Positions 46,952 to 59,658 of a stretch of DNA of 64,000 nt are shown piece after piece. The notes beneath the pieces are model-generated. The model ran no database searches. It was not told the origin of the DNA and worked only from the letters and a program-made list of their open reading frames with translations. The position numbers and the translations under genes are program-made. Positions within the stretch are counted from its first letter, which is position 1. Each line of letters starts with the position of its first letter. This DNA is from Phanerodontia chrysosporium. Its lineage: Eukaryota; Basidiomycota; Agaricomycetes; Polyporales; Phanerochaetaceae. The stretch spans positions 248,001 through 312,000 of the forward strand of contig MJGA01000007.1 of the NCBI GenBank assembly GCA_001910725.1, written 5' to 3'.

Positions 46952-47739
46952 ATGGTGAGTATGCCTGAATTCTTGACGGTTGGAGGGACGTTTTGCGGGA
47001 GAGAGCAGGTTGGGAGGTTGAACGGAGAGAATTGGTGAAGTTTTGGAGGTGGATGCACCGAACCTATGTCGGATGAAGCCCAGGCGTCCCTCCGACCGCT
47101 CAAGTCCTAAACCTCTGGAATTGCCGTGCTAACGTGTCTTTCCCCTGTAGACGAAAGGTTCGTGCATTGTGCGCAGGGAAGGTGCTGTTCATAGGACTGA
47201 CGGAGCGGTTCTTGGCGGTACATAGGTACCACATCCTTCGGGTGCGTGTTGCTGTGATTTCTGCGTCGATTCTTCCTCACATTTGCATCGTCTACAGTAA
47301 GCGGCACACCAAGTCCCACACTCTCTGCCGCCGGTGTGGCAACCGTTCGTTCCACAAGCAGCACAAGGGTGCGTGTGCTCGTCGGCTACCTAGCGTGCAC
47401 AGCTCACCTCTTGACCCGTCATTCTTCTTCTTATACAAAATTCGCCGGTCACCCTTCACAAACATGGATTATAACCCGCATGAACTTGAACAGAGTGCGC
47501 TCAGTGCGGTTACCCCCGTGCTAAGCTGCGGTCGTACGAGTGGGGTCAGAAGGCCAAGCGCCGCAAGACCACCGGCACCGGTCGCATGCGGTACCTCAAG
47601 AACGTCTCTCGTCGCTTCAAGAACGGCTTCCGGTACGCTCAGTTTCGTGAAAGTTATTGACACCTAATAACACGTTTTGCCACGCAGGGAGAACACCGTT
47701 GCCGTCAAGCGCACCAAGAAGACAACATCGGAGGCATAA
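46952..47739 (+). CDS. RPL37: 60S ribosomal protein eL37, with microexons
   Basis: Six coding exons: 46952-46954 (ATG only), 47151-47157 (7 nt), 47226-47241 (16 nt), 47298-47368, 47494-47632 and 47688-47739; 288 nt, 95 aa. The joined start reads [20 protein letters not shown], then [55 protein letters not shown] and the ending [11 protein letters not shown]. The four zinc-ligand Cys (CRRC and CAQC) are present. Splice sites are canonical, including GTTCGT...TAG and GTGCGT...CAG around the microexons. The assignment is secure because eL37 is nearly invariant in eukaryotes. Confidence 0.95.
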
Positions 47740-48602
47740 ACGCCATCAACCCAGCTTCCCTGGCGGTCACCCTTCGCATACGTACATGTCATGTCCCCTG
47801 TATACTCCTCGGTCCGAGCACGTCGCTTTCGCTTTCCCTCATCGCTCAAAATACATGAGCTATGCCCATATGCATGCCCTAAAACTTCATGGCGCGTCTG
47901 CTTGGCTCGGATCGGATGCAATGGGTGTCCGCTACAATCGTTTGTCTCCGTTGCAGGCTTTTTGTTGTACGAATGTCTATCTCCGCTATTCAATATTAAG
48001 TTATCTAGGAGAGGAACAAGTGGAATCAGCAAGAATATCATCGCCAGCCATATGCAGTACATAGGGCCAACAGACGTTGTCATGCACTGACCTGCACGCC
48101 TGCAGATGCGCCCCGTCGATGATGTACAAACGACGCAACCTGAGCATCACCTTGTGAGCTCACATGGCACACGGAAGCTTGTCGCATCAAATGTACGTTC
48201 GTATCCTGTTCAAAAGATGCGGCTGAGACGTTGGCCCAGTCACGGGCAGGCAGTCCAGCTCAGAAGTCTTTCTCGTCCGAGCGGCGTCGGCGTTGGTGCA
48301 ACACGCAACCCTGGACCTTGCGTCCGGGCACGGTGTTCTTCCCCGTTTGCTATCAAGAATCGTCCTCGATGCAGAATAAGCGGTGCGCTACAGGCCGTTT
48401 TGCGATACTTTCCGGGAATATATGCCCGTCGCATCGGCGGGGGGCTCCTCGCCAAGTACATGCCGGTATTCGTGCTACTCATGACTTGCATGTGTCCTTC
48501 CGAGAAGACGTATATAAGAGGTTGGGTATCCAGCGGAGAAAACGCAAGCTCTGCTCCCCTCACGGCCATTGCAAAGGTCCACAGATACCTCACGCTACGA
48601 TA
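47740..48602. other. intergenic
   Basis: 3' flank of RPL37 and upstream region of the second KNH-like gene (a TATATAAG-like box lies at about 48510). No other gene recognised. Confidence 0.5.
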
Positions 48603-49117
48603 ATGTTCGCACGTATTACGACTCTCCTCGCCGCCACTGCTGCCATCGCTGGCAGCTTTGCGCCTCTCGCATGTGCCGCTCCGAGCGCGAGTGTGGAAGC
48701 ACGCTCCCCGTGGGCACCTGCCCCGGTTCTGCCCAATGCCGAGTCTGTGTGGACCGTCGGCGGCGAAGGTCTGGTTAGCTGGTAAGCTAGCTGTTCTCAG
48801 CAGCTGGTCTGGCCTTTGCTGAATATATCATCCATCAGGGACGGGGTTGAGATTCCCAGCACCGCGACGTATATTCCCTGGATCGACCTCTACAAGACCT
48901 CACTGTTTGGCTGGGCAGAATATGTGACCACCCTGGCCAAGAACGTCGACCCTCACCCCGGACACATCTACGTGGGGGTTCCCGACGTACCTGCCGGGTC
49001 TTACTTCGTCATGGGTAAGCGGATTTTGCATGAATCGCAGTCTCGCGGCTGACCTGAAATATCATAGTTGGCGAATGGGGACAGAGTAGCGCTCACTTCG
49101 AAATCGTGGCGGCGTAA
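48603..49117 (+). CDS. secreted Kre9/KNH-like protein, copy B
   Basis: Three exons: 48603-48781, 48839-49014 and 49068-49117 (405 nt, 134 aa). Signal peptide ITTLLAATAAIAGSFAPLAC; then PVLPNAESVWTVGGEGLVSW, DGVEIPSTATYIPWIDLYKT, FGWAEYVTTLAKNVDPHPGH, VPDVPAGSYFVM and VGEWGQSSAHFEIVAA. The same Kre9_KNH-type fold as the gene at 34.7-35.5 kb, with an intron of the same phase before VGxW/VGG. It lacks the Ser/Thr-rich GPI tail of long family members, so it is probably freely secreted. Function unknown. Confidence 0.82.
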
Positions 49118-49580
49118 TGTGCAAGAGGCGATTCCGCAATGCTACTAGCTGATTTACATATTTAATCATTGCTGTCGGCCTCGAGTTGTTCGAATAGGTC
49201 TTATTGCTCCCCAGTTGCAGAACTCAGTCTTCTCTGTATCGCATGGTGGTCAGAACCGACATTGCCTGAGTTGATGGCTATCCTCGGAGGTTATTTGTGT
49301 TATACTCGTTCCGCGTCCGTACGCGCAGCTGGATCTTTGACGCATTGTCAAAATCGTCGCGCTGAGCTCTGCGATGAATCGCTTATAGCCGCGGACAATG
49401 AGTTACAGCTGTTTCAGCTCACGATAACGATGCCGAGCCTACTGAAAGCAACGATCATTACGCACAGGGTTTGAGAGCATACAGTGCGTCTGTCACAGAG
49501 AGCATACTTCACTATTATATCCACATGTAGTCCATAGTATGTAGTACAAAAACATATCGAATATTAATTGTCGCTAGAAT
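49118..49580. other. intergenic between convergent genes
   Basis: 3' flanks of the KNH-like gene and of the reductase. No gene seen. Confidence 0.5.
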
Positions 49581-52500
49581 CTACGCAAGACGCAGGAACC
49601 CAGTCTTCTCCCAGTATGATACCCAGGCTCGTGCATGGACGACGTCGATGGCACCTAGGTCGCGCAATGTCGCGCTGTAGCGCTGCATGCGTGCAGTGCT
49701 AAAGACAGGAAGGCCACCGGCTTCTACGGGCTGCTGTGCCTTCTCGGCTTTGGCAGCGAGGACATCGCCTGCCGCCATGCCGCGCACGTACTCGAGGATC
49801 TTGAGCGCAGGCTGGAGCACCCTTCAGCAGCTGATCATATGCATTAAGGGAAATGCTTACGAAGTCGTCGAGCGTCTTGCCGTTCATGGGCTGCTGCTCT
49901 AGGCGCGAAGTCCACTCAGAGACAGGGAGTATGTCTAGCGAGTGACTCTCAAGGAAGGTCTTGATATTCTGGATGACCTGGCGCCACTTCACGGAACGCG
50001 GATGCGTGAGGTGAAGGACGTATGGCAGGCGCTCCTTGTATAGAACCAGGTCTAGGTACGTGCTTGCAACTGCGTCGGCGGGGACCCAGGACACAGTCTG
50101 TAATACTCTTCAGTATCACCTTGAGCTGAGATACAAACTGACGTACACCGTGGAGGTCGGGCAGAGCACCGAGCCCAACACTGGTCTTCACCATAATCGG
50201 AATCCATTCCGTCGTTGCCCATGCACCCGATGTATTTGGTCCACAGACCTGGCCAAGACGCACCGAAGTGCACTCCAAGCCGTTATCTGCGGCTTTCGCG
50301 AGCACCTGTGAGAGACGCATGAGCGATCTGCGCGGGCTTGCAGTGTTCTCGCGAGTCAACACACCTGTTCGGTTACGAACTTCGACGCGCCATATCCATG
50401 GCTGGTCGCCACCTCAGGGCTGGGAATCGTGCCCTCAGGAACCGGCCCTAAGCTCACGTTCCACTTGTGCACCGCGGAAATTGAGGACGTGAAGATGAGT
50501 TTGACGGGGTGCGGGAGCGAGCAGCAGAAGTCAACGAGGCTGCGAGCACCAGCGACGTGGCTCTCGAAAGTGGACAGAGAGAGGTTGAAGTCGACCCGCC
50601 ACGCGTTGTGGAGTACATGCGTGACTGAGTCGCGGATCTGCACGGCGAGATGGAGTTCAGCACACGGCCTAGGCCAAGGGTTCGAGACTAACCTCGTTGT
50701 ATGCAGCTTCCTCCAAACCAAAGAACTGCTGCGACAGGTCACCAACGAGGCTGACAAGCTTTGGACTGTCCAGGAGCTCCACATCAAGCTCACGCTCTAC
50801 AAACGACGCCCGCTGACGGTCGTACGAGACGTTGACCTGCCGGTTGAACGTGTACACCTTCGCGATGCGCGGGTCTGCAAGCAGGCGCGCGAGGATGTGC
50901 GAACCGACGGCGCCCGTGGAGCCAGTGAGCATGACGACTGGTTCTCGTTCCGCCACACCATTTGCCTGTGCGGACTGGTGCGCGGGCTGCGGCATGTTTG
51001 CGGTGTACTTCGCAGCAAGTTCCGTGATTGACTTCTCGAGATCGCGCTTGTCGTCGGGCCCGCCCTTGTCGATAAGCATCGAGATTGCCTTTGCCAGGTC
51101 GTGCAGCATCGGGTACTCGAAGACAAAGTTCTGTGAGACGTGCTGCGCCGCGGCCTGCGTCAGGGGGTCGGCTCGTAGGGCTGCAATAATGCGGTTGCGC
51201 AGGAATGTGGCGTGCAGACTGACATGGACAGGTCAACATTGCACACGACAGACGAGTGAGGGGCACGTGCCTGTCGAAGCCTTGGTCGAACACGTCCACA
51301 GAAGGCGAGATCGCCCTCCCACCGGCCACTGCTGAGGCCTGCTTTAGTAGCCACGCCTCAACATCGAGGACAGACCAGTGTTCTGGTGGAGCGATGCCGG
51401 AAGAGTTGCCTGAGTCCTCCACGATTTGATACCTACGCAACTATTCAGGACGCAGGCACACATGACCAAGAAAATTGCTTACAAGTCAGCAATCTCCTTC
51501 TTGTACAAGTCGATGGCTTGTTTGCGAATGACCGTTCCTTTGGCGGCACGAGGAAGGGGCTTCGCGGGGTCTGTGACAATGATCATCTCCTTGAACAGCC
51601 GCGCGAAGCCAGGGGCAGTGCGATTTGCTTCTTCCACGATCGGCCTGGTTCAAGCGATGAGAACAACAAAAGTGACATTTAAGCAGCGAGCTCACCAGAT
51701 CATATTCCGGAATTTCGGCAGCGCAACGGGGTCATTTGGATCGATAGTATGCGATGGCGCGGGCTCGATGAGGACGCCACACTGGTTCTTCGCGCGGCCA
51801 AACATGACGGCACCATTGACCATTGGTGACGAAACGATAAGACCCTCCTGGGGGATAGGAACCACCTTCTCGCCTTGAGGTGACATCAGTATTCCAGAAC
51901 TCGGGTGGAGAAAAAGCGCATACCAGAACCGAGAACGATCACGTCGTCCTTTCGTCCAGTACTGTGTTGAAGTCAGTATTTCAGGCGCCAGCACCTCGTC
52001 TTTCAGATACATACATGCGCCACAAGCCCTTCTTAGTCGGGTGCGGTTCCCACAGGTCGCGGGTTGCGTAACCATCCTCCATGTTCTCGATGTTCGGACG
52101 GTGTGTGGGACACGACTGCGCATAATCAGCTGCAGTTCCTACACAGGAGGGCGGTCCGATACGTACCACGTACTGGAGCTCGAAGGTGCCATCGCCTTGC
52201 GGATCCCAGCGGGGCTGCACCCGCTCGGTGAACGCCATCCACTCCCAGTCTGCGCGCGTCTTCGCGTTGGGCGGCGCATCAGGCGACTCATCGATGTCAA
52301 AAATCTTCGTGTGCGGCCCGAACTCGGTGCCGCCGTACCATGGGTACAGGGGCACGCCCGCGTCCTGCAGCCGGCCGCCGGTCTTCGATGAGAGGGGGCC
52401 GCCCGCGAATGCCTGCGGCAGGTTCAGCAGAGCGCAGAGTAAAACGGATAACGACTCACGATAATCTTGAGCGTCCGCAGGTACTTGATATCCTCCTCCG

Positions 52501-53584
52501 ACTTCGCCCATGCCTGCGGCGGGACCTTATAAGAGGAGGCACGGACGCGAAAGTCAAAAATCGTACCTCTACAAAGGCAGGAACGGTCGGAATGCCGTTA
52601 ACCCCTACGGTCATGCATGCCTCGAGTGTGTTACGCGGCGTAGGCACAACGGGCGACGCCGGCCATTTGGGCGCAAACAACCCAACTGGACAGCCACCGA
52701 CAAGAGGGCCGTACAACTGGATGTACACGGCCATCATGTGGAATGTAGGCAGCGCCATCGCGCCCCAGACGATCTTGTGGTCACCTGCGGTCTTGACGAT
52801 CGCTTGGGGTATATAGTCGCTTAGCTCTTGTTACGTCGGGAAGCGTAGCAACTGTGGTACATACACGAGTTGCAACACTCCAGCATATTCTCGTGCCTCT
52901 GAGGAATAGGTTTTGGGAAACCTGTGGAGCCCGAAGAGTGAGCGTACAACGCGGTTTCCTTCGGGTCGTACGGCTCCTCAGACGGTGGGTAGGGTACATA
53001 GTCGTCCGACAAAGATTCGTCATAGACGGAAGGAAAAACTTCGTCCAGACCTGGTAGGTCGTCTACTTGGAGGGCATATCCTTCCGCCTCAAGTTCATTC
53101 TGGACCTCAGAAAGAAGAGGAGAGAGCGCCGGCTGAGAAATAATTCGATGGCTTGATGTCTGTTTCAGCATGTTGATGATGGCGGGGGCGGAGTTCCTCG
53201 GGACATGGGAAGGGCTAGAACGATGCGGGGGAAGCCAATGGGCATGCAGGCGCATGGCAGCGGCAATGCAGAAATTTTACGCACCACGAGACCTGCTCGG
53301 ACGAGGCCCACAATGAGGGCGAGGTAGAGGATGGTGTCGCAGTTGATGAGGATGGCGACGACCTCCTTGTCTTTGCCTGCACGCTCTGGCCGCAGCTTGT
53401 GCGCGATCCGGTGCGTCGCGCGGGCGTACTGGGCGAAGGTGACACTCTGTACCGGGAGCTCCGGTCCAGCGGAGAGCAGGGCCCACGGGAGGTCGGCATT
53501 GTGGGTCGCGTGGAAGTCGACAAAGCCAGGTAGCACAGAGATCGAGCCGTCCAGAGGCGGCAGAACAGGGCTAGGAGAGGCCAT
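49581..53584 (-). CDS. NPS10-like adenylate-forming reductase (A-T-R)
   Basis: Start 53584 (MASPSPVLPPLDGSISVLPG). Adenylation domain: YAHSSGSTGFPKPIPQRH (A3), WYGGTEFGPHTKIFD (A5 region), YATRDLWEP and TGRKDDVIVLGSG (A7). Carrier domain: VFDQGFDSLHATFLRNRIIA, with the phosphopantetheine Ser split by an intron at 51219-51270 that has a GC donor. Reductase domain: VVMLTGSTGAVGSHILARLL (NAD(P) loop), IFTSSISAVHKWN (Ser) and SHGYGASKFVTEQ (Tyr/Lys pair). No condensation domain is present, so it reduces a carboxylic acid to an aldehyde or alcohol without making a peptide. C-terminus SYWEKTGFLRLA. The substrate cannot be read from sequence alone. It is isolated: no other biosynthetic gene is adjacent. 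Confidence 0.92.
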
Positions 53585-55441
53585 GGTCAGAGAGGAGGAG
53601 GAGGTACCAGGCCCTGGGACCTACCTAGGTGAAGATCATTATATCTCCTCTGCGTGTCGTCACGTATCAGAAATGCGTAAGGAAGATGATTACGGTCACA
53701 CGGACCCTTGCGGACCGCCTGGCAAGTTCTGATGCTTCTGGTGTGCATCCGCAATTGCGCCTGCCGCTGCAAGCGAGATCTCGGACTGTCCGTCCGCGAA
53801 CTTGTGGGTGCTAGCACTTGGTTTCGCTGTCTGATGCGGCAAACAGATCCAGCCAGCGACATACGGCATCATCCGGGCCCTTTGTGGCGTTGACAAATCA
53901 CCAGCTCCGCGGTTTCAGCAGGTGCAGTGGTAGGCAAACGACGGGCGAGTCCACCCGTGTCGCAACTCGCTAAACTGCACGGCTCAATGATACATCGACC
54001 CTGCAACCGCGAATCCGCAAATCCACATGCTGGCACCCCGATTGATCATTCGTCAATTCAACATTCGAGCCAGCGTCCTGGGCCCACAGCCCAGATGGCA
54101 GGTGCGTCCTCAAGTATCTAGAACTCCTCGGCTATGGTCGCAAACAATGCTCTCTGCGGAAGTCTTCAAGCATTTTCTTGCAATATAAAACAAAGGGACT
54201 CACGAAATACATCGTGTCTCGGCATACCATGAGGGATGTGGGAAAGAGAAGGCACGTTGTGATATCACAATGTTTCGCGGTGTCGTAATCGTCGCCGGAC
54301 AAAGATGTGGGATGGGTGTACTATGCAAGACATATCAGCTCCATGAAACGTGGACTCGGGTCAGCAGGGTAGCAACATCCGCGGCGTACGCGCAGCTTCC
54401 TGCTTGTGTTGTCAATGCCGTCGTCGGAGTCGCAGACGAGCCGCCCGAGCGCTGACGTTGTTGATAGCAGGGTTGCAGTCAGTGAGTCATGCTCCACAGG
54501 TCCGCGAGATTTTTTGCAGGGCTGGCACATTTTTTGTGATACATGCAACTATGTCGCCGATGTGTGCAAACATCGTGTATGGAATATGATTTGGAAATTT
54601 GTAGCCGTCGATAGAAACGCCCTGGGGGACTTGAATGGATGAGAACCACGCTGAATAGCAAGCACAAAAATAGCCCTATCGTACCTGAAGCCTATGCGTT
54701 GGCTCTGTCAGCTAGTCGGTAGTTGTGTATCAAGCTCTCTCGTGACGGGAGCATTCGTCCCATTGGAGGCAATTGCAAACTTGGAGAGCTCCCGTAGTCT
54801 CATGCCAGGTCTTGCAGTGAAGTCAACGGGGACTTCCCAATTCATAGACACACCTCGACAGCACAGCTGTCCAAACATCATTGATCACAGCCTACGCGAA
54901 GAGAGTTGTGCGACGCCAGAGGAACGTTGACTTCAAAAGGCTGGATACCCCAAGCGTCTATTTCTCGACCAGACAGGGACCCCAACCACTGCTACAGGGA
55001 CCCCATACACCCTGATCCCTGCACGGTAGTACCGCTCTGACAAGAGCATCGAGTTGAAGTCTGCGCGACACATACAGATAATTTGTATGGAAACTATGAT
55101 GCAGTGCAAGCGCAGGAACAGCCAACGGAAGACCGCACCGACTACCGAACGGGACACGACTGAGATGCCCCGACACCGGATCGGCCTTTGCATACGCTTG
55201 CGCACAGTGTCCGAGCTGTTGCCCTCGATACGAGAACGACCGGACTTCGTATCGGCGAAGGGTACGCAGTTCGCGCGAGAATCGTTACTTGTGATGCAGG
55301 CACCGCTCCGCGTCCGGTCTCCAAAGGCTGGGGTCCCCACGCGGTTTTGACGTGTGTCCAGAATCCATGTGTCCTCCATTTCCCTATCGTGCTATCTACA
55401 ACGGACATGAGTGCGAAAAATCCGGCACGAGGACGTCGCGC
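53585..55441. other. gene-poor stretch
   Basis: 1.86 kb upstream of the reductase gene and downstream of VPS9. Open frames under 150 codons on both strands, none with motifs. Confidence 0.4.
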
Positions 55442-58400
55442 CTAGTCCTGGTGGAAGCCCCCCATCGCGCGCACCGCCTCCACCATCCTCTTGTACTCGC
55501 GCAGGAGCTCTCCGACCTCGGAGACCCGCAGGTCGTCCGCCGTCGCCTCGAGGAACCGCGGGTTCGGCGGCGAGATGCGAATGGCGATCGGCGACGCTGC
55601 GCGCGACGACACCGGCGTGTCGACGCGGTTCGGCACCGCCGGGACCTGGCCAGGGACGAGTAGCGACGATCGCCGCGAGGCCGGCGGGGACGCCTGCTGC
55701 CGCGACGTGAGCACATGTGTGGCTGAGCAGCGGTGAGAACAAACGTACCTTGGTCGCGTCGTGCGCGCTGCCTGAAAGCCGTCCCAACCCGGGCACGCTC
55801 GCGAGACGATCGGCGATACTCTTCCGCGCATTCGCGTTCGCGCGTGCCACCTTCTTGCGGCGTCGCTCACGGCTCCGGCTGCTCATCATGCTTTCAAAGC
55901 TCCGGATGCTGCGAGTATCATGTTCCTCTTCCTCTTCATACTCTTCTTCTTCGTCTTCCTCGTCGCTGTCTTCTTCCGACGAGCTCGGCGCGCGCATAGA
56001 GCGGATGGACGCCGGACGCGAAGGTACCTCCACGAGCTGCTGTCCGGATTCTTCATCGCGTTGGACTGGTGTCTTTGCACGCATGCCTGTGCCTGGGAGT
56101 GACGCCGCTAGACTAGCGATAGAAAAGGCGGTGTCTCGCCGGAGTAGCGTGAATCTGGGCTGGACGTCACCATCTGCCTCCGCTGTCGTACCGTCGGGCT
56201 GTGTTCCAGGTAAAAGTGCTCGCAGGACACCAAATGACGAATCGACAACTCCGGATATGACTTTGTTTGCCGAGCCCGTGATTGCATCCACCTGCTGTTC
56301 GACACGGCCCCGCAGGGTCGCATTTGCGGCCAAAGTCGTGGATGCTTGCGCGCCAGCACGGTTGGCAGTGATCGGGGTGAGTTCAGCGGTGCTGTAACAG
56401 TCATAAGCTACAAGATCTTTGTTGTATGGACGCGAGAGCACAAACCTGATGACAGTTTTCTCACTTTCTCCCAAGCCCAGGGCGGCAAGGTCGACGTTCT
56501 CGAGAAACTCGGCAACAGCCATGAGGTTGATCAAGCAGTAGCTCTCCTCGCCACCAATCGACTGATTGCGGAACCGCTGAGTGAACAGCAAATGCGACAC
56601 GAGATGTGGAGGGTTCGCCTTCACGACAGCAAAGATCATGAGCGGCAAGATGACATCCCCAGAAACAGGCGTTGGAGTCGATGGGGAGGGGGAGAGATGG
56701 TCAGGCGCGGTGAGGGTGGGTGTGCACGGAGAGACGCGTTGTCATCTTTTTCGTGTTTCGAACCGGTAGCGTCTGGTGCGTTGCTGAAAGGCGCGTTCTC
56801 CGGCGTCTCAGATTCCGGCGACAGGACAACGGTGGGTGAGTCGTGTAGGACCGTATTGCGAGGTGCGTCTAGGGCACTCTTGGGTTCGTCGTCTTCCTCT
56901 TCTTCCGCGGTCCTTTTGCCAAAGTTATGGGCGCGTGGTGTCTTGTCGTCTAAAATCTCTTCTTCCGGCTTAAGCTTGATGGGCGGTAATCTCGAGAGCC
57001 CGTCTTGGTGAATGAGGTCAGTATCAATCGTTGCAAAACACTTGTCGTGCATACCAACGATGATCTTGTGTGCAGCGACCAACATCGCTGCCTTGTCCGC
57101 AGGTGCTCGGCAGGTCAAATCTAGCTGGGTCAAGGCTATAGTCACGTCAACCGTTGTCACATTCCAAGATGTTCATGTAACGCACTTTGACCACAAGCCC
57201 TAATAACTGCATCAACAGAGTCTGCGGAATCGCCCACGTCAACACCGAGGTGACCCAGAGTCAAATCTAGAAGGTTGACAGCTGCGATTCGACTAGAGAG
57301 TGCCTCGTCATGCGTAGCATCGTCCGTGAAGCATTGCATGAAAAGCCTAAGGAGGGGTTGCTCAGAAAGGAGCCACGTATATGCGGGTAAAACGCACCGG
57401 TCGTAGAAGACGGAACATATTGTCCGTTCCGCGGCTTCAACCACAGCACGAATCTTCTTCTCCGTCTCGTCCTCAGGCTTTTCCTCGCTGTCGCTCTCCT
57501 TCTCTGTCTCCTCGTCATCCTTCGCTTCCCCTTTCTCGTCCTCGCTCACGCTCTCCGTCGAAGACGACACAGACGAGATGGAGCCATTCAAGTGGTGCAA
57601 CACGCCCTTGCCGAATGTCCTGCGACCCCGCCATTTGCGCTTGATGAGCTGCTCCTCGATCTCGGAGTAGAAGTCTTGGAAGCGCCGACCGACATCGTCC
57701 AGAGACCCATCCATCGACAGCCCAGGGTGAATGAGATACCCACCGAGCGTGTTGTCATCGAGTTTGTTGCGACTGCCCTTCGCCTTCACGAACGGAAGCA
57801 GGCCCTCACGTTCCGCAAATTCCTCGACCCGTTCTGCGACCCACGATGGCGCGCCGCTCGGAGCCAGCCCAGCACGAATTTCGTGGTGCACGACCCGCAG
57901 GACCTCTTTCGCGATGTTGCGCCGGACGATCCGCTTGTTGAGGGTGAACGCGGGGACGCCGAGGACGTGTTCCGTGCCCTCCGGAGATTGCGCATCCGGG
58001 GCACTTGCCGCCTGTGGCGCCTGAAGGGGCGACGGGTTCGCCGTGGGGCTCGCGGGGGGCGTGGGTGTAGCCGCTCGTCCGAATAGCGACGCGAACGGGT
58101 TAGACAGCCGAGAGCCCGGGGCGGCAGTTGCGGGGGCCCCAGGTCGGGGCCGCGGAGGTAGCGGTGGTTTATTCTGGGCCCCGGCGTTCGTCGCGTGCGG
58201 GCGCGGAGGAAGCGGGAGTGAAGGGTGATGTGATGTCAAGGAGAACGTAGGATATGTCGGTGTAGAAGGCGGTGGTCTGGGTGAGGTCGGAATCGGAAGA
58301 GGTGGAGATTGTGGGGTTGGAGGAAGTGACGGCTGCTTAGGAACGACAGACACAGGTTGAGGGGGAAGCGAGCTCAAAGCCGCATTCCGCGTAGACGGGT

Positions 58401-59202
58401 CTTGGATAGCCTTGAACACTTTTGAAGAGATGTCGACAGTCGATCGTATAGTCAGCACCTCTCTACGGGATAGTCAGGAACGCTCCCAGTGCGCAGATAG
58501 CGGGATTGTGACAATGTATGACTACACGTACTCTGCCATGGTCCCGCGCATGCCAGACAGCGTCACGACTGGCGCGTCATGACTTGAGCTGTCCCAGAAG
58601 GCGATGTGGTCCTTGATGAATTCCGGTGTAATCGGCTCGCTTGCAGAGTGCGCTTCGAGCGGCAGCAGCAACGTCGCCTACATGCGGTTCCGGATACTCG
58701 ACAGGAATGCAAGTCCGCACGTAAGACTCACCTTCCCCGCAGAAATAGCATGCCACACCTCGTTCCACTCCGGACCGTGGTCGGTCTCCGTTCCAAGCTT
58801 CTCCAGGATAGCCCAGCCAGTACTCGCAGCATCCAAGCCTCCCTTTTGCGCAGCAGCCTTGAGGTTCATGAGCTGCAGCTTGCTGGTAGCATCTCCCTGG
58901 TACGTTTGCTGCTGGGGCGAAGCCTGTATACTAGGCTGCATGGTTGTGCCTGTTGTTGCGGACGTGGGCTGCGCCCGCTGTCGCGGGGTATATGGCACGT
59001 ATTTGGTGGGCATTTGCGTCGCAGCAGTGTCAACCGACCCGCTCGAATGTGACGAAACTGAAGAGGTCGACGAGCCAGGTACGGTCGGTGACAACAAAGG
59101 GTGAGCAGTCAATGACTCGTGAGATCCTGTGCGGTTCAGGCCACCATGAGAGCGGCCTATGGAACCCGCAGAAAGGAGACTGTCGCGCTTGCTAGGATGC
59201 AT
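55442..59202 (-). CDS. Vps9-domain Rab5 GEF
   Basis: The start at 59202 (MHPSKRDSLLSAGSIGRSHG) opens a Ser/Thr/Gln-rich region. NLKAAAQKGGLDAASTGWAI and WNEVWHAISAGK join across an intron to ATLLLPLEAHSASEPITPEF and IKDHIAFWDSS. A second intron after MAE leads to EVLTIRSTVDISSKVFKAIQ. After a Pro-rich linker come the helical core (IRRNIAKEVLRVVHHEI-like, AAERTICSVFYDRCVLPAYT) and the VPS9 motif LPLMIFAVVKANPPHLVSHL then LFTQRFRNQSIGGEESYCLI. The preceding Asp (GDVILP) and the Tyr in EESY are the conserved catalytic positions. An acidic Glu-rich run and RS/KR-rich stretch follow, ending MGGFHQD. It activates Rab5-family GTPases at endosomes. Start and splice joins are by phase; the first two introns are well supported. 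Confidence 0.88.
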
Positions 59203-59658
59203 CCCTTCTCTCCGCAGTATTCACTGATCACTAGCGCTGTTGAGTTGATTAATGTTGATATGCAGGTATCTTCTACGAGTTCTGTCAAGCCGACATATGC
59301 AGTTACTGTAGCGGGGAGTGCTGATATCAGAGTGTTGTCCAGTTGGCAGAGGGTGATACTGAGCGTTCCCGCCGTGTCTTACCACGTGATAAGCGCACTA
59401 CTGTACACTGATGGCAAATGAGAGCACAATTACGAGCTTGGGAGCACCCGAAGATATGCAAGAGATTAGTAGAATTGGCGAAGACGCATGCGAAGGGCTG
59501 AAGACGTGGTGGCAAGTGCAGACATCCCGACGCCCGACTGGCGCTAACCGCTCTCGCATTCTCACGATCCCGTGGCGCACGCTCGCCTGCCGGTCTTGCT
59601 TTCATGCATCCTTTCTTACTCGACCTCTTACACCCAGAAAACAAGACAAGAGCTCTTT
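59203..59658. other. intergenic between divergent genes
   Basis: Upstream of VPS9 and of the next plus-strand gene. An open frame from ATG 59411 could be a first exon of that gene, but I cannot place its splice site. Confidence 0.4.

Noticed and set aside
49581..53584. Full non-ribosomal peptide synthetase
   Set aside because: No condensation domain (no HHxxxDG) and only one adenylation-carrier pair followed by a reductase.
58540..59202. Separate small gene upstream of the Vps9 gene
   Set aside because: Two phase-compatible introns (after ISAGK and after MAE) join it smoothly to the VPS9-domain frame, so it is the N-terminus of the same gene.
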